Source: Prinia subflava (taxonomy: Eukaryota; Chordata; Aves; Passeriformes; Cisticolidae). From it: DNA of 64,000 bases. Positions 1 through 14,100 of this stretch are shown here, in pieces. The position numbers and the translations under genes are program-made. A model generated the notes under the pieces. The model saw only the letters and a program-made list of their open reading frames with translations. It was not told where the DNA came from and searched no databases. The DNA lies in NCBI RefSeq assembly GCF_021018805.1, contig NC_086258.1, positions 18,352,192 to 18,416,191 of the forward strand, read 5' to 3'. Every line of letters begins with the position of its first letter. Within the stretch, counting starts at the first letter, position 1.

Positions 1-3000
1 TGGAACTAGAAATAGGAAGAAAGCACAAAAAACTAAGCACAGGAATCTTGTCACTCTTACAGAGTCCATTCAGTGACCCTTGCCCAGATTCACAATCAGG
101 CAGGACCAAGGCCAAAATCTTCAAAGAATTAGGCTCTTAATTCTCTTCTTTTAGTTTGGAACTTTTTAGAAATTTCAGTGAAAGTTCAGTACCTAAATAG
201 GAAGGAGGTGCTCAGGTATTTTTGTTAAGTCTCAGAGCAGACATGCCCAGTCATAAATAGCTCCTCCAATGAGCTTCCCTGTCTGTGGTCACATAAGACA
301 AATTTTCCAGCACTATTTAATGACTGAGGAAAAGGCTCCAGAGGTTTGTGGTATCCAGGATTCAAAGTGGCTAAAGAAAGGAATATAGGAAAAGTGCAGC
401 CAGATCTTCAGTAGGAAATGGGATTTACAGCCTTGACAGAAAGTCTTGCAGAAACTTACCAAATCACCTAAGAATCCCCCTGGAAATTACTGATAAGTAA
501 AGAAGAATCTCAGATGCATTCTGTATTTCCCAGGTTATTTAAAGGCTCATACAGATGTGTGGAGGAATCTGAACACAGAAATCAGTGCTTTTGACAAACT
601 GTGCTGAAACCAATTCATTTCCCATGAGCTGTGTACAGGGTGTGAGGCAGTAATGATATCCACTCGTACAAAGTTCATTCTCAGCCACGGCAGACTTTAA
701 TGAATGTGTTAATTGAAGGCCACACAAGAGGCATGCATGCCAGTTAGCCTCTCCTTTTGTTGGATAACAATATCTTCAGTAGTAAAATTCTTGCCAGAGA
801 GAGAGGTGCATTATGTGCAGCATGATGCATAATTCTGGAAACATATGTTAAACACAACTATTGAGAAGGGAGTAGTAAAATCATTAATATTCATACAGCA
901 AGGAAAATCTATCAGTCTAGGCATAATCTGTCACAGTGACTTGGCTCTAACAAAAGAAATAATCCCACACTGTATTTGTTAGCTATCACAGTGTTGAGCA
1001 ACTTGCTAAGTGAATTAAATAAATATAGTTTCTACTCTAAGAATACTGAGGTTTTTTCCCCCAAAGAAATTCTTTCCAGATTTATGGAAAGAATTTTCTT
1101 TCTTTTTCTCTTACCAGCTCATGCAAGTCCAGCAACTCCTCCAAAACCTTTTTGCCCTTTGAGGTGCTGTTTCAGAGCACAAGTCTGGAGCTGTCTTGTT
1201 TCTTGTTTCTTGTTTCAGTGAGGAGCAAGCTCTCCACACACCTGCACAGAGCACTCCAGCCAACATTCCTTCTTTTACTTATTGCTTTATCAAGTCAATC
1301 ATCCTTTTGTTGGCTTTGCTGAGTTTTCAATAAATTCTGCAAGGTTCCTTTTCGTGAAGTTGTAGTTTGGGGTGGTGTGCTCATTGTTACCATTCTCAGC
1401 TCACCGGCATTGAGACTCCATCAACTTTCTCTAAACAATTAAACCCAGCATTTAGTATTTTTTTAACTTTATACATTTGAGGAGGGAAAATTTCCAACCC
1501 TGACATTTGCTTCTGGACCTACTGAACTCCCTGTTCTCTCTGGATCAGGAGTGGTCTGTGCATTCAACATCACCTTTGAGTGTTTGCTTTCTCTGCTTGT
1601 GCTCTTTATTCCATGTCACACCAAGTCAATCTTTGGCACTCAGTGCTGTGTTAATTTATTATTTCTCAGGATGTTGTCTTGACCTGTAGCACCATAAAAG
1701 GACAAAGGAGAAAATCCAGTGGGCTTGAGGGAATAAATATGCAGCCCTGATCCGTGATCTCTCACCCTTGGTGGCAGGTGTGCTGTGCTTAGGTGTCAGG
1801 TTTGACTGAAGGTGTTACCTGTCTTCTGGAGCCATCAGATTTGTAAGAAAAACTTGTCAGATTTTCCTGGAAGCATCCATAAAATACCAGAAATAAGCCT
1901 AGAGAAGAGATCATTTTTTCAAGTGTAGAGTTTGTGTTGGAACACTGAAATCCTTACCTTGCAAATGAAGTCTCCTTTTCCCTAACCTCATGATCAGTGA
2001 TCAGCTCCTCTTTTCTACTACTGTAAAATCCAGTTCTACAAGCCTTGATGCCTCTTAGCTTCAATTCTGTTCTTCCAAAAATCTTCTGACTGGACTTTTT
2101 TCCTTGTTTCTGTTTGTTGGGATTTTTCAGCCTCATCCTTCACATTCTGAGCCCAGTAATCTCTGGGGTCTGCGATTGTTTTTTGTCTTTGGGATAACAA
2201 GTAGGATACTGTATTAATATGGAGAAACTTTTTTTAGATGTCACAATTAGATAATGGTCACTAGGATTTTAAAGTTATCATTTAAATTCTTCTCTCTTGC
2301 ATCTCTGCCACCTTGGATCCAAGGAGTGAAACCATTTTCGTCACTCCTTATATGATGAGCACTTCTTTGAATATTGCATTTCCTCCAGGTTTCTTTTGCC
2401 TAATTCGTGTTTGATTTGAAGATAACTTTTTTTTAGATGAGATTTTATTACTTTAACTTCCTCTTTTAGGAAAGGGTTTTTTTTTTCCAATCTTTTTGTT
2501 TAGAAGTTGATGTGTATTTTCTGCCAGCTACTTCTGTAACTGACTTTGTATAAAGACCTCTGGCAGATTCATCAGCCTCTCATCTCTGTTGAGACATTTT
2601 GATTCATGAAGTGGCAGTTGTTGGCAGGTGACTGCCAAAGTGTCCAGGCATCCTCTGCTAAATTGTCCCTATCTCATAGGGCTAAAAACCTTTGAGTAAT
2701 TCCACTTGCATTCTGTCACATTTGGTGTGTGAAACTATTGTGAGAGACTTCCCAAAATCTTAAAAAAACACCAGTGTGGTGCTTTGTGTTAGATAACTAG
2801 CAGAAAACAGTGGTACCAGTAGGATTTTATGGTTGTGTCAAGTCCCTTCAAAAAAGTTCAAAGCATTGCTGGATTGAGCATTAATGTGATGATTCAATTT
2901 TTAATTGAGTGGCCTGAGGAAGAAGTGTAATATCAATTTGTAAGAAAATCACTGAAGAGGAAAGGTTAGGTAGAAAAGATTGTTCTTCAGGAAACAATTA

Positions 3001-5012
3001 TTACATAAAGGAGAAATAATGGGTCAGAAACCACTGTGAGCAGTAAAATTGTCCTCTAGTCCGGCTTGAAAATGGCTAAAGGGTGCTTTAATTTGACCAG
3101 CTAAAATATTCCATTTTAAATGAATTGATTTTAGTTCAGTTATAGCGCACAGATATGTGCAGCACAATGCAACGAGTTCAAATTAAATAAAATAGAACCA
3201 GGTGAATATGAACAAAGTGTTATAAACTCACACAAAGCCATTTGCTGCAGTTCGGCCAAGGAACACACTTGTGAAGGAGTCTGGAAATGAAATGCCCGAG
3301 TCTCCAGTGTGGTCTGTCCTCTGCCATCCTTGGCACTGCCTGTTTCCAAATTGAGAAAAAATAATGGCAGTAAGGGAAGTCTTGAATAAATCTGGGGGGT
3401 AGGGAGGGTATTTCATGGTCAGTAGGTCTGTTCACATAGGGAACAATGGCATCTGAAGGAGAGAGCGAGCACCAAGCTTGAAATTATTTTCACTTTGAAG
3501 GGGGAAGGGTAGAATTGTAAACATATGTCTGTGATCTAAAGAGAAATCCTTGAACCTGTTACTGTCATGCAAGCTGCAGTTGTTTGTGGAGTGTGACTGA
3601 TGTCCAGTAGAATGTAAAATATCTCGAGCTGAAAGGCCTTGGGGATATCATTAGAAAATGTCAGTGTCCCCCTCAGGATAGTCAGATAGGATGTCAAGTG
3701 TCACTTTGCCTGATAGTAAAGAAACTTTTCCTTTGCATCAAAGGAGAGCTGTAGAAAATGCATTTTTCAGGATTAACTTAAAACATATAATTCACTGAGC
3801 ATGCTTGCTGCATTAGGTCATCTGTTTGGGTATGTGGTAAGCAGACTGGGCTGCTTTTTGAACAAAGGAGGTTCACCAGTATCTCACAGTCTTCTGGGGC
3901 ATTGAATTTATTGTTTGAAATAACCTAGCTCCTCACCCCTTTAAAAAGCCTTTCCTTGCAATGAACATACTGCCTGAGAAACAGCAGCCCAGCACATTGC
4001 AAATTAAAGCTTTTTCTCTCTGCCTGTTTTCTTGGAGCCCTGCTTTGTACACAGTGTTATTTGATCATGCTTACCGCAGGCTTCCCAGACATCAAAGCAC
4101 AGTTTGAGATAGAGCTCAGAGCCCCACTGAAACACGAGCAGAGATCTACCTGTTTGATTGGGGAGCCTCTAATTTATTTTATTTTCTGCCTTGCTGTTTG
4201 CCCCCCGTGGGGGCTGCCTCCTGTGCATCAGATCCACGCTCAGCCATGGTTCCTCACAGCCCAGTTAGCAGAGGGGGCTCTCCTGCCTTGCTAAAATCTG
4301 CCTCCTCCTGGGGATGTTCAGGAAGGCTGCCCAGCCCATATTGTCATTACTGGGTTTGATGGTTTGTGTTCGTTGGCTGCCTTGCAGTGTCATGTTTCAG
4401 AGTGGGGTATTAATATCTCAGCGCTGTGTGAATATTGAAAGAGGCTCGTGTGTCTCAGTTAGGAAAGGGGATTAATGCAAAAATGCTTTTTTAAGAGCAG
4501 AGCTATGATGTGGAACCAAATCCAGACTAGTGTCAAATAAGCTGATGTGGCCTTTCCCAAGTTTTGAGTTTGTTAAAGCAGTGGTTTATGTCTGTGCTCC
4601 GCTGCTGGAGTTCTCCAGACAGACAGAGGGCTTCCCTGAAACGTGCTGGGCCTCTGCCCTTCCACCTTTCAGTCTGGTGGAGAAGAAAGGAGAAAACCTA
4701 AGTGGGAAGGAGACAATGGCCACATGATAGCTCTGCCATCAGCTGCTAAAATCCTTCCTTTCCGCTGGAAAGGTGGGTGAGGGTGATTGTGCATTTGGGG
4801 ATTAAGTGCAACAAAGTTACAAAAAACCGGACCTTAATCCTGTTTCTCTTTTTCTTCTCCCTTCACTCCATGCTTTCCATTCCCTGTTATTCATCTCTTT
4901 TTTTATCTCTCTCTTTTTATTCATCCATGCCCTTTTCTGTCTCCATGGGCCACTGTTTGTGCGCTGTGGGCTCTGGTGCCGCACACAGCTCACCCTTTCT
5001 TTCTCCAATCAG
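1..5012 (+). other. TNRC6C: TNRC6C intron sequence upstream of first visible exon
   Basis: AT-rich sequence with no exon I can recognise on either strand. It ends at a pyrimidine-rich acceptor just before the exon at 5013. Short open frames here match no part of TNRC6C that I know. The tryptophan-rich Argonaute-binding half and the UBA region must lie upstream of the window. Confidence 0.6.
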
Positions 5013-5162
5013 GATGGCGGCCTAGTGGAAGAGCCCACTACTTCACCATTTTTGCCTTCACCAAGCCTGAAGCTCCCCCTTTCAAACAGTGCACTCCCTA
5101 ATCAGACCCTGGGCGGGATTGCCTCAGGGCTGGGCATGCAAAACTTGAATTCTTCTAGACAG
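5013..5162 (+). CDS. TNRC6C: TNRC6C exon: Ser/Pro-rich linker
   Basis: The exon is 150 bp (50 codons), phase 0 at both ends, and opens [20 protein letters not shown]. The acceptor is ...ccaatcag and the donor is CAG|gtaagg. It closely matches the vertebrate TNRC6C segment downstream of the UBA region and contains no known enzymatic motif. Confidence 0.93.
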
Positions 5163-8100
5163 GTAAGGCTGTTGGGGGAGATCCCCAGGGGAATTTCGGC
5201 TCTCTTGGAGTAGCTGCTAGTGCCTGTCAGCCTCTTCCCCACGAAAAATGGGTTTAAACTGGGAGTGGAGCAGCTTTGTTCATGTGACACATCAGAGGAG
5301 GAGCTACCTGCTGTGTAAACAGTTCACCTTACAGGACATCAAATAGCTGCTTAGTTGTAATTAGCCTGCTAATGACACAAATCCATCTAGAGGAGACTGC
5401 AGTGTTTTTGATTTACACCCCTGAACCCTGGTGTGGCACTGCTTTCACTGATGGGAAATCTCTTTTTTTGAGGCATTGCTGATTGTCACAGACTGTAAGG
5501 CAGTGAGATTGGTCCAATTCTTCTTTCCTGCCTGGTATAATTACTCGGTGATGTGATGGGGACTTTTTTACTCCTGCTCTGTCAAGGCATCTCATAGTTT
5601 GAGCAGGTGTCAAGAAGGAAACTGGGCTTGCAGAGGCTGGGTCAGGTAGAGCATCGAGTTAAGGAAGTGTTTTGGCCTCTGGGTAGAACAGGCTGAGAGG
5701 CAAAGAAAAGGAGAGGAGATGGGGGCAGGGGAAACTGATAACCACCATGAGAGTGAGAAGCCATAAAGTACTGTTGATTATGACAAGGTTATTTTTGTCA
5801 TCAAACTGAAGTCCCAGCAAAGATACGAAATGAGAGCACAGAAAAACCGTCATTCTGTTGTGGCTCTTTATTATGTTTATTCTTTTAAAGTCAGTTTTCT
5901 TAAGGCAGTACTTGTCCAGCACTCACAGCCCATTAAGCACATCTTTCCAAAGCAGTCTCCACTAATAGCATGTCCATTATCAGTAGCTTTGTAAAATGAC
6001 TAAGTAAAAAAACTGCTTAGCCAGCTGGAGGATGGGGTTACTGGGAGTTTAATGCCTCCGTTCCCCTGTCCCTTGCTATACAAATACGAATGTATTTGGC
6101 AAGTACTTTTGATTGTTCCTCTTGTGACCCTCCAGGGTCCTGCATCCTTATGAAATCCATCTTCAAGTACAGCTGCCTTTTGTTCAGGCATCTCTACAAG
6201 GTTTTGGGGGTTTGGGATGTTGGGTACACGCAATCTTTGCCCTGCCCAGTTCTAAACCTGGTGTTCAGCACAGTTAATATGTGCTGGTCTCTTGATTTGT
6301 GCCTGTCATAATCACTGAGAGTAAAGCCTGCACAGACAGGTAACCCCAGGTTATGAGGTTTGTGGTGTCACTGAGTGCCTGTCCCTGTCCTGCTGCAGAT
6401 ACCGAGTGGCAATCTGGGTATGTTTGGCAATAGCGGAGCAGCACAAGCCAGGACCATGCAACAGCCGCAGCAACCGCCAGTGCAACCTCTTAATTCATCC
6501 CAGCCTAGTCTTCGTGCTCAAGTGCCTCAGTTTCTATCCCCTCAGGTCAGACAACACCTCACTCACGTTTTCCCTTTCCCTGGAATTCTTCCCGTGTGCT
6601 CTGTCATGCTTCTGAGGCTTCACAGCCTCCTGCCTGGCTGTGTCTGTGTTATTTGTGTCCTAGACAGGAAGATGTGACATGGCTGAGGTGTTCTCACTTG
6701 CATATCATATAATTACCTCTGAGAGCACATTCTCGTGCTCCTTTTTGCACAGTGGTGTTTCTGAGGAGCTTGTTCTCATCTCTTTTGTTATAATTGAACA
6801 CTTGAGTATGGTTATTATGATTGTATTAGAGCCTCTTGCTAATTTTTTGATAGTTCATGGTATTACTTCTGATGCTAGTAACATTTTCCAGCCAATGTGA
6901 CTCTCATTAATGGCTCACACAGCTGCCACTGTTAGAAGTAAATGTACAGTGTTTAACACTCTTCTCTTCTTCAGGTTCAAGCACAGCTTTTGCAGTTTGC
7001 AGCAAAAAACATTGGTCTCAGCCCTGCACAGTTAACCTCGCCAATTAATAATCCTCAGCATATGACGATGTTGAACCAGCTCTATCAGCTGCAGCTGGTA
7101 AGTTAAAAGACATGGCAGATAAGCTCTAAATCAGAATTGAAAGCATGAAGATAAAATAGGAGAATGACTAAATTTTTAAATGACATGACAGATCTTCAAA
7201 ACAATCAGCTGCTGATTTCTTTTTTCTTTTTAAAGAAACACAATCTTTTTTCTTTTTTTTTTTGCCTTGGGCTTTATAAATAGTCATTTGTGGAATAATT
7301 ATCCTTTACAGCTGATCAGTGGAACTAAAAGTCAGTTGTCTTCCTACTGGTGTGAATAACACAGTGTGTTCTCAAACAGCCCTGGCCTGTGTGTTACATG
7401 TCAGTAGAAAGATTAAACTGGGCATGTGTCACAACATAATGAGAGAAATCTTGGCAGTGCTGGTCACTTGAGTTACCTGCAGAATTTCTTCACTTGCCTC
7501 ACTGAAAAATAAAAGTGTAGGGTGAATTTCCTTTAATTAACGGAGTGTATATTAAATATGTCACGTGGTAATAACTACTTACTTCTGTGTACTTTTGCCA
7601 TGTTTTCAAATTTTATATCTATATTTTTAAATGTGTATGAAAATACTTAATTGGATTTTAAGAGTATTTTAAAAAGAGATACTGTGAACTCACTCTTGGC
7701 CAGGGTTAAACATATGACAGGCTAGTTCAGTTGCTGGTCTCAGGGTGCTTGTCAAACTCTTTTATTAGTAACAGTGTTTGATACTATTACTCATTTCTGA
7801 TTATTTTCTCTAGTTTTAAGGAGCATAGCATTATTCCCATAATAATTTGACAGTACCCAGCTACTTGAAAAATACCTGTACAGAATTCCTTTGGAATTTG
7901 AATTCATGTGTTTCAGAGAAACTTACCATGTAAAAAAACTTGCTGCCAAGCCAGCTACTTGAAAATTTGGGGGTTTTTCAGGAATAAAGCAGCACAAGTG
8001 ATTCAACTACAAAGTACTGGCAGAACTCAAAATGGCTAAACCAAGTATAACAATTGGTATTTATACTATTTGTATAATACTATAAACTTGCTTTGTGTTA

Positions 8101-11100
8101 CAGTTATTTCAGAAAAAAAGTAGGTTCCTATCTTTAATGACCACTTTTTGCCATGTGGACTTTTTTTTTTTTTTAAGAAAATAAACATGGGACTTAAAGT
8201 ATTATAAACTACATTAGCGACAGGATTATTACTGCTGCTTGGAGGAATGTTTTCAGAACGTTGCAGAGTTTGCCTTGTCTGTGTTGTGGTGCAGCAGAGC
8301 AGCTGAGGGGGCGTGTTGGGCTTGCAGTGTGTGCTGTGTGTGACGTGTCCCTGTCGCTGTCCCCGCAGGCGTACCAACGTTTACAAATCCAGCAGCAGAT
8401 GTTACAGGCTCAGCGTAACGTTTCCGGACCCATGAGACAACAGGAGCAGCAAGTAGGTGTCCCTGCCAGCTCAATCTGTGCTTTAGGGTTGGGTTCAGTG
8501 GCTTGGGGAGGCTCAGTGACGTTACACCAAAGCAGCTAAAGCATCCTTAATTCAGGAATGCACAGGGAAGGTGCTGAGTGGTAAAGCTGATCCACAGCCT
8601 TGCTGGAGGAAAGCTCTTCAGCCCTTTACGCAGCCAGTTTGTGTTTGTAAGGAGGTGCAGTGTGTTATTTCACTGTTTATTCACAAAGAAATGCAGCGTG
8701 TTTGTGTGGACTGCCCACTGACAGTTGTTTGTTGGCCCTCTCCCTGCAGGTTGCACGTACAATCAATAACATGCAGCAGCAGATCCAGCAGCACCAGCGC
8801 CAGCTGGCCCAGGCCCTGCTTATGAAGCAGCAGCCTCCCCCTCCACATCTATCTTTGCACCCCTCTGCAGGCAAATCAGCCATGGATAGCTTTTCACCCC
8901 ATCCCCAGGCTCCCGGCCTTCCTGACCTGCAGACCAAAGAGCAACAGTCTTCACCGAACACCTTTGCTCCTTACCCTCTTGGTGAGTGTCCTCCTTCAGC
9001 AGCTGCACACACGGAGTCCATCTCCTTCATTCACATCTCAGTGTTTGGCTCCACAGTGTAACAAATACAGATTTATAAATATATATATAAAATAGCACTA
9101 AAACAACAAAACAAAATCATGCCTATGTGGTAGCTGTGTCTGCTCACCTGTGTTCTGCATGCAAATATCAGAACAGAAGATTTGCCTAGCTAACTCCTCA
9201 CATATGCTGCTATTTATGAACTAAATATAAATTAACAGCGTCACGTTGTAAAATACACAAATATCATATTGATGAACAGGAATATCATCTGGAAAAAAGT
9301 TGTGCAAAGTCACCTTTCTGCTGTAATCATCACTGGTGAGGCATCAGTTTTGGTCAATGTATTTCAAGAAATACCTGGATCGGTTTGAAGGAATGCAGAA
9401 AGATTGTGGTGGAGGTGATTAAACGTTTCAAAACCACAGCTATTAAAGAAGAAATTAAATCCTCTGCTCAGTAGTTTAAAGAGAAGATTTAAGAGACATT
9501 GGAATCTTCAAAAATGTAAAGAGAGCTAGGAAGATGTTTTTTTCCATTTCCTAATGCAAAAGGTAATAAATTTGAGTTGCATAAAAGGAGATCTAGTTAG
9601 ATCACTTGGTTTAAGCAGAGTACTGGAATAAATTATCTGGGATCTTCCTGAGATCTTCACCAGCATTTTGTGCTAGGTTAGACATAGATCTGTCAAATAT
9701 GATTGAAGTCAAAATAGTTGATTTGGCCTGGATACAGAGTGAACAGAGCAACCTTTCAGACCTGTTTGCTGTGTGATTGTTTGATGTATGCTACAGACTT
9801 CCTTTATGACATAAAGGAATTAATTTAATCTCTTTGTGACTCTATTTATGCTGGGTACAATAGTATTGCCAAGCTTTATCTGCCATGCAGCAGTTAAGAA
9901 GGTAATTCTGACTGCTGTGGTGAGCTGTTGTGGCTGGGAGCATCAGAAGGCAAAAAGATTTATGAATTAAAGGCCTAAGTCTAAGAGGTTCTTATGATAT
10001 CTCAGCTTTCTGTGATCTGCTAACATTCAGGATTATATATCAAAAAAGACCCAGATTCATGTCACAGAAACATGTCAAAATTATTCCCTGAATAATAGCC
10101 TGAGTGATTTTGTTCTGAGTATACAAAATAGAAGCCCAGTTAGTGCAGAACCTGCTCTGATGAACAACATCTATCTGACCTTTAATTGGTTCCTTTTGGG
10201 GGGCATTTTTAGCAAAATGAAGTGGCAGAGATTGTGGAGGGGTGCTGGGGAGACATTAGGAATATTTTGGCTTAGCCATGGAATGGTTTAAACACAACAT
10301 CCCAGTGCATTCTTCTGAGATAGGTGAGGAGATGGCAACTAAAAACACTGACAGCTTTAAAATATTATCTCTACATCTTGGTTCCCCCATTGTAGCAAGG
10401 TTTTAGCTTTTTCTGAATTCATGGGAATTCTTTTGGTGTTCCACAAAAGCAAAAGTTCTTGAAAATGTGCATTGAAAATGCCACACGTGCATACAGATAT
10501 CTGTATGATACAGAAAATCAATGTTGGGTTTCAAACACTGCAGCTGGATTTCAAACACTGCTTTCCCATCCCTCAGTCTATGATGATATCTAAGGATCTC
10601 TTTCCCCCCCAGCTGGACTGAACCCGAACATGAATGTAAATAACATGGACATTACTGGTGGTTTGTCAGTGAAGGACACTTCTCAGTCCCAGTCTCGCCT
10701 TCCTCAGTGGACACACCCCAACTCAATGGATAATCTGTCTAGTGCTGCTTCTTCGCTTGACCAGAACTCCAGCAAGCACGGTAATGTCCCCTGGCACCCC
10801 TGCCAGCCTGGCTTTTGGTGATTCCAGCCACCATGCAACTGGAATTCTCTCTCTCATGTTCCTTTTTTTGTGTCAGTGCTCACAAATGGTTGGTACCGAC
10901 CTCTGAGCCCGTGAGATTTTATAGGTGATTTCTGCAGTGAAGGGCTTTCACTTTCACAGCTGTCACTTCCTGTATGCAGTGTAGGAATGTTTTTTTCATT
11001 TGTTGAATTTTGTTGCTGGGATCATGGAGTTCAAGTAAAACATGCCTTTAGTGTTGGCAAAACAAATCTCACAATTTTCCCCTTATTCCAGACCTGCATA

Positions 11101-14100
11101 CCTTCAACCCAAAAAAACTTTACACTGGCTTTCTCCCACAGTTTTTCCAGTATCATCACCCTTTCCCTGAAGAAAGGTATGATAGATTACATAGTTACTC
11201 AGCCTACAGTTAGGGACACAAACCTCTTACTTTTCCAGAAGTAATTGCTAATCTCTTTGAACACCTTTATCCCTAACGCCTCCAGTATCCTGAGCCAGTT
11301 ATTCCTTTATTTCCTGTACCAGATTTATTCTCTTAGAACATGGGGCTCTGATAACTCTATTATATCCTGGATTTTATTATGAGCAGCATGAATTGTTTCT
11401 TCTACAGCAGTTTTTTATTCTGCAAGTAGCTGCACTGCTGTTGCCAAATTGTTGTTTGATAGTTTGTAGGAACATGAGAACAGCCATGTCAAATCATCCA
11501 TCCTGTCAGCACTGAATGCCTAGGGAAGGATGAGATGAGGGATATTTCTTGGTATGCTGTCTCAGCAAGTTCCTGCTTACCATCAGTGTGATGATTTGAA
11601 TTACTTCGTCTTTTTTGGCAGGAATTTAATGCTGAATTTTTTAACTTGAGTGCCTAGATTATACCAGCAGTGTGTCTCAGCTGTAATTCCTGCTAAGGCT
11701 TCAGATGCCATTAAGCTTGACTTACTGTGATTGCAATTCAGTTTTCTTTTTATCCTTGTAATACAGAAAGAAAAAAGAAAACAATTAGGAAATACACCCT
11801 GCTGAAACTCCATAGCCACAATGCCCCTTTCCCTCCTTGCAGGTGCTATCCCTGGAGGTTTGAGCATTGGTCCTCCGGGAAAGTCCTCCCTCGATGACTC
11901 CTACGGCCGCTATGATCTGATCCAGAACAGTGAGTCTCCTGCCAGCCCACCTGTAGCTGTTCCTCACAGCTGGTCACGTGCCAAATCCGATAGTGATAAG
12001 ATTTCCAATGGCTCCAGCATAAACTGGCCACCAGGTAACACAACCCAGGGCCCTGCTGTTGGGCTGATGTCCCTCAAACGCGTTGTTGGGCGGGTTTGTT
12101 GTGTCCTTCTGACACGCAGGGGCTTTGGAGAATTAGACATTGAACATTAGACATAGAACTGACACACTTCTCTTTTTATGGTGTTTGAAACAGAGTTTCA
12201 CCCAGGAGTGCCATGGAAAGGACTGCAGAATATTGATCCTGAAAATGACCCTGATGTTACTCCTGGCAGTGTTCCAACTGGGCCTACCATAAACACCACG
12301 ATACAGGATGTGAATCGCTATCTGCTCAAGAGTGGAGGTAAACACACAAACTGCTTCCACATCTGTGCATACTTTCTTTTCCCTTCCAAAAAAGGGTTGA
12401 CCTCATTTGTTACAAATATAACATTTTTTTTTTTGCATGTGCTCCTAATCTAATAATGCTTCTGCTCGGAACTGTCACTGAATACCCAGAAATAATTGTT
12501 TTGAAAGAAGGGATTAAGAAGTTTCTTGTTTTCCACGGGAATGTAAATATTTTTATATTGGAAAACACTGTGAGATGTAATTTAAACTTCTGTGATTACT
12601 GGAAGTCTTTCTAACCTGTATCTCACATGGTTTTGATCAAGGTTTTGCTCTCCACACTGCCCACACTCATCTATACACAATCAAATTCTCAGAAGACTCA
12701 ATATAAAAGTTCCATAGTTGTTGCTGAGACAGCAGGCTTCTGGTACACTAATTATTGTAGCTTTGTTAGAAGATCAATAAGCAAAATAAATTAGAACTGT
12801 TTCATCTCCAAAACCATAAAAGAAAAAAATTGAGAATTGACTAGTTAACTAGTATTTCCTAGTGCTATTTCCATTCCTTTTTTCTTGGCAGCGCTTACTT
12901 CAGAAAAAAAAGGGAATTCTCTGAAACAAGAAAGCATTGTGACTGTGCTACTTGTTAGCTACATGTGCTGGAAGCTGATCAGGGGAAAGGTGGCTTGGTT
13001 AATTGTGATCTGAGTGCCAGAATAGCCAACTTATCTGCACTCTGTCAGAGCACTGCAATTGGCACAGGAATAGCATCGTCAGGCTGTCCAGAAGGACCTG
13101 CCAGGAGGAAAAATGTGGGGTTTGTTTTAACATTTACATCTGTGATACCAGCAGAGATTGTAAACCAGGGCTGTCCTTAAAGTTTGGGTCCAGCTCTGGG
13201 CTTGTTACCTCAGGCAAGGGATGTGAAACATGAGGAAAAGGAATCCAGAGCATTGATTCCTGCAGTGGTTGTGGTTGTCTCTGAGCAGGAAGCAGCCTTT
13301 CTTTCAGCTGAAACATGAAGTGTTTGGGTAATGAACAAGGCTGAATTAACATCTGATGGCTCCAAAGTGCTTCCAAGGGGACAGGCAGGTTTGAAGTTAA
13401 AAAGAAAAGCTGTAAGATGTAATTGAGTGACACTTCAGAAACAGTGCACCCAAGAATAACTCCTCAGCCAGAAGCCTAAACCTACAGAGCTGTACCTGTA
13501 AAATCAGATGATATCCACTACAGGTCCTGCTGCTTTAGTGAAGGAACATTAGCTCTGTCGGTGCATAATCTGCCTGTGGAATGCAGAAAGAACTCCTCTC
13601 CTTAGAGAGGTCAGCAGAGATGGGCTTTGCAGAAGTAAACAGGCCCTCAGGAGGTCAGACCTTCTGAAAAGCAGTGGCTGTGGGGTCACTGTGTGCTTCT
13701 TTTCCTCATTAGCTTTTTAGCTTGGTAATAATAGAGTTTTAATAAAAACTTTATTTGCAGAATCTGTTTCTTTATGCTTGTCTAACTGCAGCCTGAAGCA
13801 CAGAGCTTGTGCTGACAGAGCTGCTCCCCAGTTAGAGGTCGGGCTGTGGGGTGTGCTGCCCTTGCCCTGTGCACTTAAAAACAGGCAAAACTTGAACTTT
13901 TGGGTCCGTGTTTGCTTTGCCCTGTTTGCTAATGAAGCTTTGGAGGGTCAGTTCTATGAGCTGAGAGTTGTACCCATGAGGAATCAGGACCCTTTTCAGC
14001 TCAGTGGGCTTTGAATCTTCTTCAATTCCGTAGTTCCTGCCTGGGGAATAGATTATTTCCAGACAGGGCCTGATACAGAGTTCTGTTCCTTGAAAGTGAT